Shown piece by piece: positions 1 through 9,279 of a stretch of 64,000 bases of DNA. Within the stretch, counting starts at the first letter, position 1, and every line of letters starts with the position of its first letter. The notes beneath the pieces are model-generated. The model was not told where the DNA came from. It saw only the letters and a program-made list of their open reading frames with translations, and made no database searches. This DNA comes from Phycisphaerae bacterium. GTDB lineage: Bacteria; Planctomycetota; Phycisphaerae; Phycisphaerales; UBA1924. The stretch covers positions 177,221 to 241,220 of the forward strand of contig JAEUIZ010000049.1 in assembly GCA_016793805.1 (NCBI GenBank). Reading direction: 5' to 3'. Made by a program: the position numbers and the translations under genes.

Positions 1-2
1 TC

Positions 3-80
3 CACAGCGCGCACCTGACCTTCGCCGCCGCGGACGTGGTGGCGGCGCGGCGGGGCGAGCCCGCGTTGCGGGCCTCCTAG
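3..80 (+). CDS. 3' end of an upstream gene (partial)
   Basis: The first 80 bases hold an open frame ending in TAG at 78-80. The visible 25 residues are Ala/Arg-rich and end in ALRAS. Only the C-terminus is present, so no family can be assigned. It is on the same strand as the glycosyltransferase that starts 44 bases later and may be co-transcribed with it. Confidence 0.4.
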   Translation, partial: HSAHLTFAAADVVAARRGEPALRAS

Positions 81-123
81 CCTTCCGGCTTTCCACGACT
101 CTCCTTCGGACGGAGCCGAGGGC

Positions 124-1332
124 ATGATCTCGTATGTGATTCCGACCCGCGACCGACCCGAGCGCCTCGCGCTCACGCTCGCCGCGCTCGGCAGACTCGC
201 CGGGCATCCCGAGTCGGCCCGTGGCCCGCTGGCCGAGGTCGTGATCGTTGACAACGCCTCTCAGCATCCGCCGACACCGCCCGCGCGGCTCGCCAACGGC
301 CTGCGCGTGCGAACCATCTATCGCTGCACCAACGAGGGGGCGGCCTCGCGGAACGCCGCCGTCGCCGCCGCCGACCCGGCATCCGAGTGGGTCGTCATGC
401 TTGACGACGACTCGCACCCCGTCGATACCGGGTTCATCTCGCGGCTGGCCCGCGCGCCCGAGGATGTCGCCGCCGTCTCCGCCGACATCTGGCTCCCAGG
501 GCTCGCGCGGCGCGAGTCCGGCGGGCTGCCCGAGGTCTTTGTCGGGTGCGGGGTCGCCATCCGGCGAAGGGTCTTTCTCGACCTCGGCGGCTATGACCCT
601 GAGTTCAACTACTACGCCGAGGAGTACGACCTTGCGGCGCGGATGATCCTCCGCGGGTATCGCGTCGAGTTCGACCCGTGGTTCCGCGTCGAGCACCACA
701 AGGTCACGTTGCACCGCAACCAGAACACGATCCTCGCCCGACTGGTCCGCAATAACGGGTGGGTCATGCAGCGGTATGCGCCGGAGCGTGTGCGCCGGGC
801 ACAGATCCGTGAGCAGCGGCGGCGGTACCGAGCGATCGCGCGCGTCGAGCACGCGCTCGACGGGTTCGCCGAGGGCCTGCGCGAGTTGCGGCGCACGATC
901 TCCGCCCAGCCGCGCACACCGATGTCCGCGGAGCAGTTCGACCGCTTTTGCGGTCTGGCGCAGGCGAGGGAGGCGCTGGCCGAGGCGAGGCACGAACGGC
1001 CGTTCTCAACCGCCGCTGTCGTGGACGAAGGAAAGAACGGCTGGGTCGTGCGCACGGCCTTGACCGAGATGGGTGTCGAGGTCGTGAATCCCTGGCCTTG
1101 GGACGAGTCGCCGGCGCGCGCACAAAGCGAGACGCACCCCGACGCGTTGGTTATCGGAACGATGTCTCCGGGCCCGATGATCGACGCGTATGAGCGTCGG
1201 ACGCTGGCGCGCGCCGGAACCCAGTCGCCGCGGGTGATCGCGCCGTGGCGTGTGGTCTCGCATGGCCGAGGGCTGAGCGTGGACGCGCTGGTGGGCGGGC
1301 CGGTCGGCGCGAGTTCAGCGAAGGTCCTGTAA
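124..1332 (+). CDS. Family 2 glycosyltransferase (GT-A fold)
   Basis: A predicted cytoplasmic glycosyltransferase that moves a sugar from a nucleotide-sugar donor to an envelope or polysaccharide acceptor; the substrate is unknown. The N-terminus has the GT2 opening VIPTRDRPERL. A metal/nucleotide-binding acidic motif (MLDDDSHP) lies near residue 95, and a GGYDPEF...AEEYDLAAR segment near residues 160-180 corresponds to the catalytic-base region of rhamnosyl-type GT2 enzymes. About 200 C-terminal residues follow the core; the last 100 look like a separate small domain I do not recognise. The start ATG at 124 follows the previous stop by 44 bases. Other glycosyltransferase-pathway genes lie at 15-19 kb but are not linked. 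Confidence 0.85.
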   Translation: MISYVIPTRDRPERLALTLAALGRLAGHPESARGPLAEVVIVDNASQHPPTPPARLANGLRVRTIYRCTNEGAASRNAAVAAADPASEWVVMLDDDSHPVDTGFISRLARAPEDVAAVSADIWLPGLARRESGGLPEVFVGCGVAIRRRVFLDLGGYDPEFNYYAEEYDLAARMILRGYRVEFDPWFRVEHHKVTLHRNQNTILARLVRNNGWVMQRYAPERVRRAQIREQRRRYRAIARVEHALDGFAEGLRELRRTISAQPRTPMSAEQFDRFCGLAQAREALAEARHERPFSTAAVVDEGKNGWVVRTALTEMGVEVVNPWPWDESPARAQSETHPDALVIGTMSPGPMIDAYERRTLARAGTQSPRVIAPWRVVSHGRGLSVDALVGGPVGASSAKVL

Positions 1333-1496
1333 CAGGTAATTCGGGCAACAAGTGGCCAAATCGCGCTCCGATCTCGCTTTCGCGAGTGGAATGACTTCAG
1401 GCGACGGCCTTCTCGGACCGATGGGGAAAGGACCCGACGGCTCCACGGAGGGAGATGCGCCGGGAACGTGCGTAGCAAGAAGAGAAGGGATACATC

Positions 1497-1745
1497 ATGG
1501 GTCGTCTGGGTGACATGCGCCGCGGGCGTGCTGTCGAAGTAGCGAGTCCGCGGGGGCGCGAGTTGGCCTCGGCGCGGGCGTATCTGCGGTCCGCCAAGAG
1601 CGAGCCGGAGAGCGTCTTGGACCGCGTGGCGAGCGCGATCCTCAAGGAACTGGGCTGGAGCGACTCGCGGCGGCCGTCGCGGGTCGCTCCGAGTCGTGCG
1701 CATCATCGACGGCAGCGCGGCGCGCGGACGTCGAGCGGCGTGTGA
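1497..1745 (+). CDS. Small hypothetical protein
   Basis: An 82-residue ORF with a purine-rich stretch (AGAAGAGAAGGG) just upstream of its ATG that could serve as a ribosome binding site. The middle contains a plausible amphipathic helix (VLDRVASAILKELG), and the C-terminus is very Arg/Ser-rich. No family is recognised. An overlapping ORF on the other strand at 1397-1645 is a competing reading. I prefer the plus strand because of the upstream purine tract and the helix, but it may not be coding. Confidence 0.4.
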   Translation: MGRLGDMRRGRAVEVASPRGRELASARAYLRSAKSEPESVLDRVASAILKELGWSDSRRPSRVAPSRAHHRRQRGARTSSGV

Positions 1746-1844
1746 ACAAGCGGGGGATCGGGGCGGGGGCGCGGCCGAGGAGGGATTGGTCGGCCCTCGC
1801 CCTGGTTCACCCGTGTGCGCGCGGCCTTCGCCTACAGTCGCCCG

Positions 1845-3107
1845 ATGAACGCGAGCACCTCGTCCACGATGCTTCGGATGGCCTCGGGCGTGTCCGGGAG
1901 CGCGGACGGGGTCTCGGCGGCGGAACAGGTGTGCGAGGCGTGCGCCGGCGCGCTGGGGGCGGGCGAGGTGTCGCTCGCGATTCTGTTTGTGTCGGCGCAC
2001 CACGTGCCGGTCGCTGGGGCGATCGCGGAGGTGGTGCGTCGCGAGTTGCGGGCGGAGTGCTTGCTGGGGGTGAGCGCGGAAGCGGTGGTGGGGGGGAGGC
2101 AGGAACTGGAGCGCGGGCCGGGGGTGTCGCTGCTGGCGGCGCGGCTTCCGGGAGTGGAGTTGACGCCGTTCACGGCGGACGCGCTGCTGCCCTATGACGA
2201 GACGACCGAGGATGGGCGGTCGCGGCTGGCGCGGGGATTCGGCGCGGGCGGGGCGGGGACGATCCTGCTTGTCGATCCGTTCTCGGTGCCCATGACGGGC
2301 TTGCTGCCGGCGTTGTCGCGGAGCGCGGGTCGCGGCGTGCCGATTGTCGGGGGTCTGGCGTCGGCGGGCTCGTCGCCCGAGAGCAACGTGCTGGTGCTGG
2401 ACGACAAGGTGTACCGATCGGGGCTGGTGGGTGTGAGCCTGCGCGGCGCGGTGCGGCTGGACGCGGTGGTGTCGCAGGGATGCCGGGCGATCGGGGCGAA
2501 CTGGATTGTGACGTCGGCGAAGCGGAACATGGTGCTGAAGTTGGGAGGTCGGCCGGCGTTGGAGGTGGTGCGGGAGATGGTGGAGTCGATGCCGGAAGGG
2601 GATCGGACGCTGCTGGAGCGGGGGCTCTTTCTCGGTCGTGTCATCGACGAGTACAAGGACCGGTTCGGGCGCGACGATTACCTGATCCGCAACGTGGTCG
2701 GCGTGGACCCGGCGCACGAGGCGATCGCAGTGAACGACTTCGTCCGCGTGGGTCAGACGGTGCGGTTCCACCTGCGCGACGCGACGACGGCGGACGAGGA
2801 CCTGGCGATGGTGCTGGACGCGCAGCAACTCCGTGAGCCGCCGGCGGGGGTGATGCTGGTGACATGCACGGCACGCGGTCGGCGGCTGTTCAATCGGCCG
2901 CACCACGACGCGGCGGCGGTGTCGCGCGCGTTCGGCGGTCCGCTTGCTGGGGAGCGGTTGTCGAAGGGCGGCGAGGAGATCGACACGGAGCGACCTGGGG
3001 TTCCACTGGCGGGGTTTTTCGCGGGCGGGGAGATCGGGCCGGTGGGCGGGGAGAGTTACCTGCACGGGCACAGCGCGTGCGTGGCCATGTTCCGGCCGAC
3101 GGCGTGA
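1845..3107 (+). CDS. FIST N- and C-domain signal transduction protein
   Basis: FIST (F-box and intracellular signal transduction) proteins are cytoplasmic sensory modules thought to bind small ligands such as amino acids. About 420 residues are seen. The N-terminal half has the FIST_N pattern (a LAILFVSAHH strand, then LLGVSAEAVVGG and IVGGLASAG). The C-terminal half resembles FIST_C, ending in the typical FFAGGEIGPVGG and HGHSACVAMF motifs. An in-frame GTG at 1815 would add ten residues; I chose ATG 1845, but neither start has a clear ribosome binding site. It converges on hutU with 42 bases between stops. No attached output domain is present, so it may act with a partner elsewhere. Confidence 0.85.
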   Translation: MNASTSSTMLRMASGVSGSADGVSAAEQVCEACAGALGAGEVSLAILFVSAHHVPVAGAIAEVVRRELRAECLLGVSAEAVVGGRQELERGPGVSLLAARLPGVELTPFTADALLPYDETTEDGRSRLARGFGAGGAGTILLVDPFSVPMTGLLPALSRSAGRGVPIVGGLASAGSSPESNVLVLDDKVYRSGLVGVSLRGAVRLDAVVSQGCRAIGANWIVTSAKRNMVLKLGGRPALEVVREMVESMPEGDRTLLERGLFLGRVIDEYKDRFGRDDYLIRNVVGVDPAHEAIAVNDFVRVGQTVRFHLRDATTADEDLAMVLDAQQLREPPAGVMLVTCTARGRRLFNRPHHDAAAVSRAFGGPLAGERLSKGGEEIDTERPGVPLAGFFAGGEIGPVGGESYLHGHSACVAMFRPTA

Positions 3108-3149
3108 ACCTGGGGCGCGATGACGGGCGCGGCGAGCCGGTCGCCGGTG

Positions 3150-4856
3150 CTACCACGTGCGCATGGGCACATCGAGGCGGTGGCGGTCGGCGCAGGCTCT
3201 GGCGTCGTCGTATCCGGCGTCGGCGTGACGGAAGACGCCCATCGCGGGGTCGTTGGTAAGGACGCGCCGGAGGCGGTCGGCGGCCTCGGGGGTGCCGTCG
3301 GCGACGACGACCTGCCCGGCGTGCTGGGAGTACCCGATGCCGACGCCTCCGCCGTGGTGGAACGAGACCCAGGACGCGCCGCTGGCGACGTTGACCATGG
3401 CGTTGAGGAGGGCCCAATCGCTGATGGCGTCGGAGCCGTCCTTCATCGCCTCGGTCTCGCGGTTGGGGCTGGCGACGCTTCCGCAGTCGAGGTGGTCGCG
3501 TCCGATGACGATGGGAGCGGAGACACGACCGGAGGCGACAAGATCGTTGAAAAGGAGGCCGGCGCGGTCGCGCTCGCCCTGGCCGAGCCAGCAGATGCGA
3601 GCGGGGAGGCCCTGGAACTGGACGCGATCGCGCGCGAGGGTGAGCCACCGGCGGAGGGGCTGGTTGTCGGGGAAGAGGTCGATCAGGGCGCGGTCGGTGG
3701 TGTAGATGTCCTCGGGATCGCCCGAGAGAGCGACCCAGCGGAAGGGGCCGCGTCCGATGCAGAACTGCGGGCGGATGTAGGCGGGGACGAAGCCGGGGAA
3801 GGCGAAGGCGTCCTTGTATCCGTGGTCGAGGGCGCGCTGGCGGATGTTGTTGCCGTAGTCGAAGGTCCTGCTCCCGCGGCGTTGGAGCGCGACCATGGCG
3901 CGGACGTGTCGCTCCATCGTGGAGAGGCTGTGACGGGTGTACTCGGCGGGATAGTGGCGGCGGAAGTCGTCGGCCTCGTGGACTGTCATTCCGATGGGGA
4001 CGTAGCCGTTGAGGGGGTCGTGGGCGCTGGTCTGGTCGGTGAGGGCGTCGGGCGTGATTCCTCGCTCGAGGAGGCGCTCGAGGAGTTCGACGGCGTTGCA
4101 ATCGACGCCGACGCTGACGGCGCGGCGGGCACGCGCGTGGGCGACGGCGCGGTCGATGGCGTCGTCGATGTCCGAGACGATCTCGTCGAGGTAGCGGTCC
4201 TTCACGCGGCGGGCGAGGCGGGAGTAGTCCACGTCGGCGACGAGGCAGACGCCGTCGTTCATGGTGACGGCCAGGGGCTGGGCGCCGCCCATGCCGCCGC
4301 AGCCTGCGGTGACGCAGAAGCGTCCGGCGAGGGAGCCGCCGAAGTGCTGTCGTGCGAGTTCGGCGAAGGTCTCATAGGTGCCCTGGAGGATGCCCTGGGT
4401 GCCGATGTAGATCCACGAGCCAGCGGTCATCTGGCCGTACATGATGAGGCCCTTGGTCGCGAGGTCGTCGAAGTGCTTCTGGGTGGCCCAGGCGGGGACG
4501 AGGTTGGAGTTGGCGATCAGGACGCGGGGCGCGTCGGTGTGGGTGCGGACGATGCCGACGGGCTTGCCGGATTGGACGAGGAGGGTCTCGTCGGCTTCGA
4601 GGCGGAGGAGAGATTGAACGATGGCGTCGAAGGCGGGCCAGGAACGGGCGGCCTGCCCGCGACCGCCGTAGACGATGAGCGCCTCGGGTTGCTCGGCGAC
4701 AGCGGGATCGAGGTTGTTCATGAGCATGCGCAGGGCGGCCTCGGCCTGCCAGGTCTTGCAGGAGCGGACGGGGCCGCGCGGCGCGACGACGGTGCGAGCG
4801 GAAGCGGAGGACTGGCGACCGCCGCGGCGATTGCGCTTGAACGTGAGCATGGCCAT
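3150..4856 (-). CDS. hutU: Urocanate hydratase
   Basis: Second enzyme of histidine catabolism: converts urocanate to imidazolonepropionate using tightly bound NAD+. The 568-residue product is close to the usual ~555-560. It is recognisable throughout, with the NAD-binding [12 protein letters not shown] motif, the [13 protein letters not shown] motif and the C-terminal [12 protein letters not shown] region. I start at ATG 4856 (MAMLTF); the frame is open further upstream, but the extra residues do not look like urocanase. It lies 142 bases downstream of hutH on the same strand, so the two are probably co-transcribed. hutI and hutG/hutF are not in this window. Confidence 0.97.
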   Translation of the reverse strand: MAMLTFKRNRRGGRQSSASARTVVAPRGPVRSCKTWQAEAALRMLMNNLDPAVAEQPEALIVYGGRGQAARSWPAFDAIVQSLLRLEADETLLVQSGKPVGIVRTHTDAPRVLIANSNLVPAWATQKHFDDLATKGLIMYGQMTAGSWIYIGTQGILQGTYETFAELARQHFGGSLAGRFCVTAGCGGMGGAQPLAVTMNDGVCLVADVDYSRLARRVKDRYLDEIVSDIDDAIDRAVAHARARRAVSVGVDCNAVELLERLLERGITPDALTDQTSAHDPLNGYVPIGMTVHEADDFRRHYPAEYTRHSLSTMERHVRAMVALQRRGSRTFDYGNNIRQRALDHGYKDAFAFPGFVPAYIRPQFCIGRGPFRWVALSGDPEDIYTTDRALIDLFPDNQPLRRWLTLARDRVQFQGLPARICWLGQGERDRAGLLFNDLVASGRVSAPIVIGRDHLDCGSVASPNRETEAMKDGSDAISDWALLNAMVNVASGASWVSFHHGGGVGIGYSQHAGQVVVADGTPEAADRLRRVLTNDPAMGVFRHADAGYDDARACADRHRLDVPMRTW

Positions 4857-4998
4857 GTGCAGCCTCCGGCGTGAGCGACCCACCACGAGCGCCCGACACG
4901 CACAACCGTACCGCATCGGCGCGCGAAACACAAGAGGGCGCGGCGTGATGGGGCGTGGGCCTCAACGAGCAGCGCCGGAAGGGGGGTTGGCGCAAGGG

Positions 4999-6543
4999 TC
5001 ACAGGCTGATAAACTGCGCATCTGCGACCGCGTGCGCCAGTCGTTCGATATCCGGCGTGAGCGGACGATCGACGGTGAGCGTGGGGACGAGTCGACGAAC
5101 CACGGCGTGGGCGCGCTCCACGAGCGTGCCGGAACGCAGCGGGCGGTGATGGTCGATCGCCTGCGCGGCGCACAGGAACTCGACGGCGACAACGCGGCGT
5201 GCGAGGTCGAGCGCTCGCTGCGCCTTGGCGGCGGCGCGCGGGCCGAAGGAGTTGTAGTCCTCCATGCCGGCGCTGGTGGGAATGTTGGCGACGCTGGCGG
5301 GCGCGGCGAGGCCGACGATCTCGTTGCAGCAGGCGGCAGCGGTGTATTGGGCGATCATGAGGCCCGAGTGCAGGCCGGGCTTGGGGCTGAGGTAGGCGGG
5401 AAGGGGGTTGTGCCGATCGGTGGCGGCGAGCAGGAAATAGATGCGGCGCTCGGCGATGCCGGCGAGGTGCGAGAGAGCGATCGCCAGGGTGTCAAGCGGG
5501 ATGGCCAGGGGCATGCCGTGGAAGTTGCCTGCGGAGACGACACCCGATGCGGCACGATTGCCGCGGACGTGCGAGGTGGCCGCGAAAACGAGCGGGTTAT
5601 CGGTGACGGCGCCGAGTTCGTGGATCACCGCGGACTCGACGTATCGGAGGGTGTCCCACGCGGCGCCGAGGACGGCGGGGGCGCAGCGAAGGGAGTAGGG
5701 GTCTTGGACGCGAGGGTCGCCGCGGCGATGGGAGGCGACGATGCGGCTGCCGCGGAGGAGTTGGCGGAGGCGTGAGGCGACGTAGGCCGGGCCGGGTTGG
5801 TTGCGGGCGTCGTAGACGCGCGGGTCGAGGAAGGCGTCGGTGGCCTTGCAGGCGTCGATGCACATGGCGGCGGCGGAGAGCGCGGACTCGAAGAGGATGC
5901 TCGCGTCGCGGCAGAGGAGGGCGGCGCGAGCGGCCATGAGGTGCGTGCCGTTGATGAGCGCGAGGCCTTCTTTGGCTTCGAGCGTGAGAGCGTCGAGGCG
6001 CGCGTCGGCAAGGGCGCGGGCGCCGGAGACGGTTCGGCCGGCGCGGGTGGTGGCGTGGCCCTCGCCGATGAGGACGAGGGCGATGTGGGCGAGGGGGGCG
6101 AGGTCGCCGGAGGCGCCGACGGAGCCGACCTCGGGGACGACCGGGGTGATACCGGCGTTGAGGAGGTCGCACAGGGCGCGGACGACGACGGGGCGGACAC
6201 CGGAGTTGCCTCGGGCGAGCGAGGCGGCGAGGAGGAGCATCGTGGCGCGGACGACCTCGGCGGGCAGTGGGGGCCCGACGCCGGCGGCGTGCGAGCGGAC
6301 GAGGTTGCGCTGGAGGTCGCGGAGTTGGTCCGCTGGAACTCGGGTTTGCGAGAGGGAGCCGAAGCCGGTGTTGATGCCGTAGTGGGCTTGGCCGTCGCGG
6401 GTGGCGGCCTCGACGACAGCGCGGGAGTCCGTGATGCGACGGGTCGCGGCCGGGGTGAGCGAGACGCGGGCGTCGGCGCGTGCGACGAGCGAGACGTGCT
6501 CGATGGAAAGCGGTCCGCCGAGGCGAATGGGGCGAGGAGGCAT
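4999..6543 (-). CDS. hutH: Histidine ammonia-lyase
   Basis: Deaminates histidine to urocanate, the first step of the Hut pathway, in the cytoplasm. The 514 residues match the family length. The Ala-Ser-Gly triad that cyclises to the MIO electrophile is at about residues 144-146 within VGASGDLAPLAH. The upstream YGINTGFGSL motif (residues 55-64) carries the expected catalytic tyrosine. The C-terminal QDPYSLRCAPAVLGA and EDYNSFG regions are also present. It lies 59 bases downstream of an ABC transporter ATPase gene and just upstream of hutU, so the five genes from 9279 down to 3150 look like one minus-strand operon. Confidence 0.97.
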   Translation of the reverse strand: MPPRPIRLGGPLSIEHVSLVARADARVSLTPAATRRITDSRAVVEAATRDGQAHYGINTGFGSLSQTRVPADQLRDLQRNLVRSHAAGVGPPLPAEVVRATMLLLAASLARGNSGVRPVVVRALCDLLNAGITPVVPEVGSVGASGDLAPLAHIALVLIGEGHATTRAGRTVSGARALADARLDALTLEAKEGLALINGTHLMAARAALLCRDASILFESALSAAAMCIDACKATDAFLDPRVYDARNQPGPAYVASRLRQLLRGSRIVASHRRGDPRVQDPYSLRCAPAVLGAAWDTLRYVESAVIHELGAVTDNPLVFAATSHVRGNRAASGVVSAGNFHGMPLAIPLDTLAIALSHLAGIAERRIYFLLAATDRHNPLPAYLSPKPGLHSGLMIAQYTAAACCNEIVGLAAPASVANIPTSAGMEDYNSFGPRAAAKAQRALDLARRVVAVEFLCAAQAIDHHRPLRSGTLVERAHAVVRRLVPTLTVDRPLTPDIERLAHAVADAQFISL

Positions 6544-6602
6544 GGGAGCGAGTGTACGGGGCCGCGCGGCAGTGGGGGGTCGGCGGTGGAAGTGGGGGGG
6601 GG

Positions 6603-7451
6603 TCAGCGCTCGACGGCGGACTCGCCGACGCGGAGGCTCATCCCCATGCTGTGGAAGATGCGGTCGCGGGCGCGGAGATAGCCGGGGGAGTCGAGGTCGC
6701 GGGGGCGCGGCAGGTCGATGCGGACCTCTTCCTGGATCGTTGCGGGTCGGCGGCTCATGATGAGGACGCGGTCGGCGAGTTGGACGGCCTCTTCGATGTC
6801 GTGGGTCACAAAGAGGATGGTCTTGCGCTCGCGCTGCCAGATGCCAGTAAGGTCGGCACGCATCTTCAGGCGTGTGATGAAGTCGAGGGCGCCGAAGGGC
6901 TCGTCCATGTAGATGATGTGCGGATTGGCGGCGAGCGCTCGGGCGATCTCGACGCGCTGGCGCATGCCGCCGGAGAGTTGGCGGGGATAGGCGTCCTCGA
7001 AGCCGACGAGCCCGACCATGTCGAGGTAGTGGGCGACGACTTTGGCACGCTCGGCGCGGGGCGTGCGGGAGAGCCCGAACTCGACGTTCTGGCGGACCGT
7101 GAGCCAGGGAAAGACGCCGTTCTCCTGAAAGACAAAGACTCGGCTGGGGTCGGGACCTGCGAGGGGCTGCCCTTCGATGGTGACCTGGCCCTGAGACGCC
7201 CGGAGGAAGCCGGCGATGATGTTGAGGAGGGTGGACTTGCCGCAGCCGGAGGGCCCGACGATGCAGACGAACTCGCCGGGGGCGACGGAGAGGTCGATGC
7301 GCTCAAGGACGTGGACGGGCTCGGCCTGGGCTCCCGTGAAGGACATCCAGACGCCGCGAACGTCGATGGCGGGCCGTGGCGGCACGGGCTTGGGTTCGCG
7401 GGCCTCGAAGGGAGCGGCGACGGGGAGCGTGGGGGAGGGATTGGGACTCAT
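6603..7451 (-). CDS. ABC transporter ATP-binding protein (NrtD/TauB type)
   Basis: ATPase subunit of an importer of the nitrate/sulfonate/taurine class. The 282 residues carry Walker A GPSGCGKST (about 66-74), a Q-loop in VFVFQENGVFPW, signature LSGGMRQRVEIARAL, Walker B IIYMDEPFGALD, and the H-loop FVTHDIEEA. The frame is open upstream, but the true start is ATG 7451: it overlaps the permease stop in ATGA, and the upstream translation is low-complexity Arg-rich sequence. The order substrate-binding protein, permease, ATPase with 4-base overlaps implies translational coupling. Confidence 0.93.
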   Translation of the reverse strand: MSPNPSPTLPVAAPFEAREPKPVPPRPAIDVRGVWMSFTGAQAEPVHVLERIDLSVAPGEFVCIVGPSGCGKSTLLNIIAGFLRASQGQVTIEGQPLAGPDPSRVFVFQENGVFPWLTVRQNVEFGLSRTPRAERAKVVAHYLDMVGLVGFEDAYPRQLSGGMRQRVEIARALAANPHIIYMDEPFGALDFITRLKMRADLTGIWQRERKTILFVTHDIEEAVQLADRVLIMSRRPATIQEEVRIDLPRPRDLDSPGYLRARDRIFHSMGMSLRVGESAVER

Positions 7452-8221
7452 GTGGTGGCGTATCCCCAACGGACCTCGTCGAATCGTTCGAGCCGCCGGA
7501 CGAGCAGATCGAGGCACAGGCCGATGAGCCCGATGAGGACCATCCCGGCGACGACGAGGTCGTAGCGCTTGCCGGCGTTGCGAGCGTCGATGATGAGGTA
7601 CCCAAGTCCGGAGTTGACGGCGATCATCTCGGCGGCGACGACGACGAGCCAGGCGATGCCCAGGGCGATGCGCAGGCCCGTGATGATCTGCGGGAGCGTG
7701 GCGGGGATGATGACTCGGCGGAAGAGTTGGGGCCTGGAGAGCCCGAAGTTGCGCGCGGCGCGGATGTAGACGGGCTGGATGTTCGCGACGGCGGCGCAGG
7801 CCGAGACGGTGATCGGAAAGACGCTCGCGAGGAAGATGAGGAAGATGGGGGCGGCGTCGGTGACCCCGAACCAGAGAATGGCGAGCGGGATCCACGCGAT
7901 TGGCGAGATCGGACGCAGGATCTGGATGAGCGGATTGACGGCGCTGAAGACGGGTCGGAACCACCCGAGCATGAGCCCGAGCGGGACGCCGACCAGCACG
8001 GCCAGACCGAAGCCCCAGGTGACGCGAAAGAGCGAGGCGACGATGTACTTCGCGAGCAGGCCGTGGCGGGCGAGTTCACCGATCCCTTTGGCGACATCGA
8101 TCGGCGTGGGGAGGAGATCGCTGCCGGAGAGCCGGACCGTCAGGTGCCAGAGGAGCAGGAGGACTCCGGCAAGAGAAATGGGGGCGAGCACGCGATGCGT
8201 GCGAGACGCGGCCGCGGTCAC
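7448..8221 (-). CDS. ABC transporter permease (NrtB/TauC/SsuC type)
   Basis: Inner-membrane subunit of the importer, 257 residues with about six hydrophobic segments. The EAA-like loop that contacts the ATPase is seen at AARNFGLSRPQLFRRVIIPATLPQI, and the family feature AWLVVVAAEMIAVNSGLGY follows it. The start is GTG 8221, which overlaps the TGA of the substrate-binding protein in GTGA; the longer open frame encodes Arg-rich nonsense upstream of this codon. Its stop overlaps the next ATG in ATGA. Confidence 0.9.
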   Translation of the reverse strand: MTAAASRTHRVLAPISLAGVLLLLWHLTVRLSGSDLLPTPIDVAKGIGELARHGLLAKYIVASLFRVTWGFGLAVLVGVPLGLMLGWFRPVFSAVNPLIQILRPISPIAWIPLAILWFGVTDAAPIFLIFLASVFPITVSACAAVANIQPVYIRAARNFGLSRPQLFRRVIIPATLPQIITGLRIALGIAWLVVVAAEMIAVNSGLGYLIIDARNAGKRYDLVVAGMVLIGLIGLCLDLLVRRLERFDEVRWGYATT

Positions 8222-9279
8222 GGCTTTGGTTCCGTCGAGGGAGCCTCGAAGGTATACGCGGGGACGACCGAGTCGTCGGGGACGAAGGAAGGGTCGCAAT
8301 AGTCGTCGAAATGAGCGGTGCCGGAGAGGATGCCACTGATCTTGCCGAGTTCCTCGATCTCCTCGAAGTCCTTGCGGCGGAGCGAGAGATTGGTGTACTT
8401 GACGCGATCGGGCGGCTTGGAGAGGACGAAGGACAGCAGTCGCGGGTGCTGGTTGTAGTAGTGCTTGCTGACGAACTGCGCGGCCTGCATGCGATGGTCG
8501 ATGGTCTGGTCGAGCCACTTGCCGCTGCGGGCGATGCCGTCGACGAGGCGCTGGACCTCCTCGCGGCGCGTGCGGATGGTCTCTTCGGGCACGGCGAGCA
8601 CACAGGAGATGAAGTTGGGCCAGATGTCCTTGGTGAGATAGAGCACGCGCCCGTAGCCGTCGAGTTCGGTCTGACCCATGAAGGGCTCGCCGGAGGTGAT
8701 GGCATCGACGGCGCGGGCGAACAGCGCGGCGGGCATGTCGGGCGGGGCCATCTCGACGAGGTTGATGTCGTCGATGGACATGCCGCGGTCGCGGAGGGCG
8801 CGGAAGATCAGCAGGCGCTGGTTGGAATAGCGGTTGGGGACGGCGACGGTCTTGCCCTTGAGGTCCTCGATGCGGTAGATGTTGGACGACTTGTGGACCA
8901 TGAGGGCGGTGCCGTCACGGTGCCCGAGGTAGACGATCTTGATGGGGACGCCCTCCTCACGGAGTTTCATCGCCATCGGCGCGAGGATGAAGGTGGCGGC
9001 GGTGTGGCCGGAGAGAAAGGCCTCCTTGAGTTCGGGCCACCCCGAGAACCGGATGGGCTCGAAGAAACCGCCGGAGTCCATGTTCTTGTTGATGAAGTCC
9101 GTGACCGGGCACGTGAGGTGGCAGGTGACGGGCAGGAAACCGACGCGGAATCGCTGCGAGCCGTCGGGGGCGGCGTGCGCGCGGGGGCTGAGCCAGGTCG
9201 TGTTCAGCCACGCGTGGACCGCGGTGATCGCGGCGAGCCAGACAACCGAGATGAGCGCAAGCGAACGGCGGAGCGACAT
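8218..9279 (-). CDS. ABC transporter substrate-binding protein (NMT1/NrtA-like)
   Basis: Secreted solute receptor for the importer encoded downstream. The 353-residue product starts with a signal-like segment (about residues 1-37, with AHA before the mature start). Family features include IEDLKGKTVAVPNRYSNQ and FARAVDAITSGEP. The early motif GFLPVTCHLTCPVTDF contains a cysteine pair that is unusual for the nitrate-binding group. The substrate is not readable from sequence. Linkage to hutH-hutU suggests a histidine-related or other imidazole compound, but that is inference. A gene-free gap containing the dif-like site lies upstream. Confidence 0.88.
   Translation of the reverse strand: MSLRRSLALISVVWLAAITAVHAWLNTTWLSPRAHAAPDGSQRFRVGFLPVTCHLTCPVTDFINKNMDSGGFFEPIRFSGWPELKEAFLSGHTAATFILAPMAMKLREEGVPIKIVYLGHRDGTALMVHKSSNIYRIEDLKGKTVAVPNRYSNQRLLIFRALRDRGMSIDDINLVEMAPPDMPAALFARAVDAITSGEPFMGQTELDGYGRVLYLTKDIWPNFISCVLAVPEETIRTRREEVQRLVDGIARSGKWLDQTIDHRMQAAQFVSKHYYNQHPRLLSFVLSKPPDRVKYTNLSLRRKDFEEIEELGKISGILSGTAHFDDYCDPSFVPDDSVVPAYTFEAPSTEPKP

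Noticed and set aside
612..3071. 819-codon minus-strand ORF across the glycosyltransferase and FIST genes
   Set aside because: It overlaps two recognisable plus-strand genes and has an Arg/His-rich composition typical of antisense reading in GC-rich DNA.
3120..4874. 584-codon plus-strand ORF
   Set aside because: Antisense to urocanase; a Val/Asp/Gly-rich translation without motifs.
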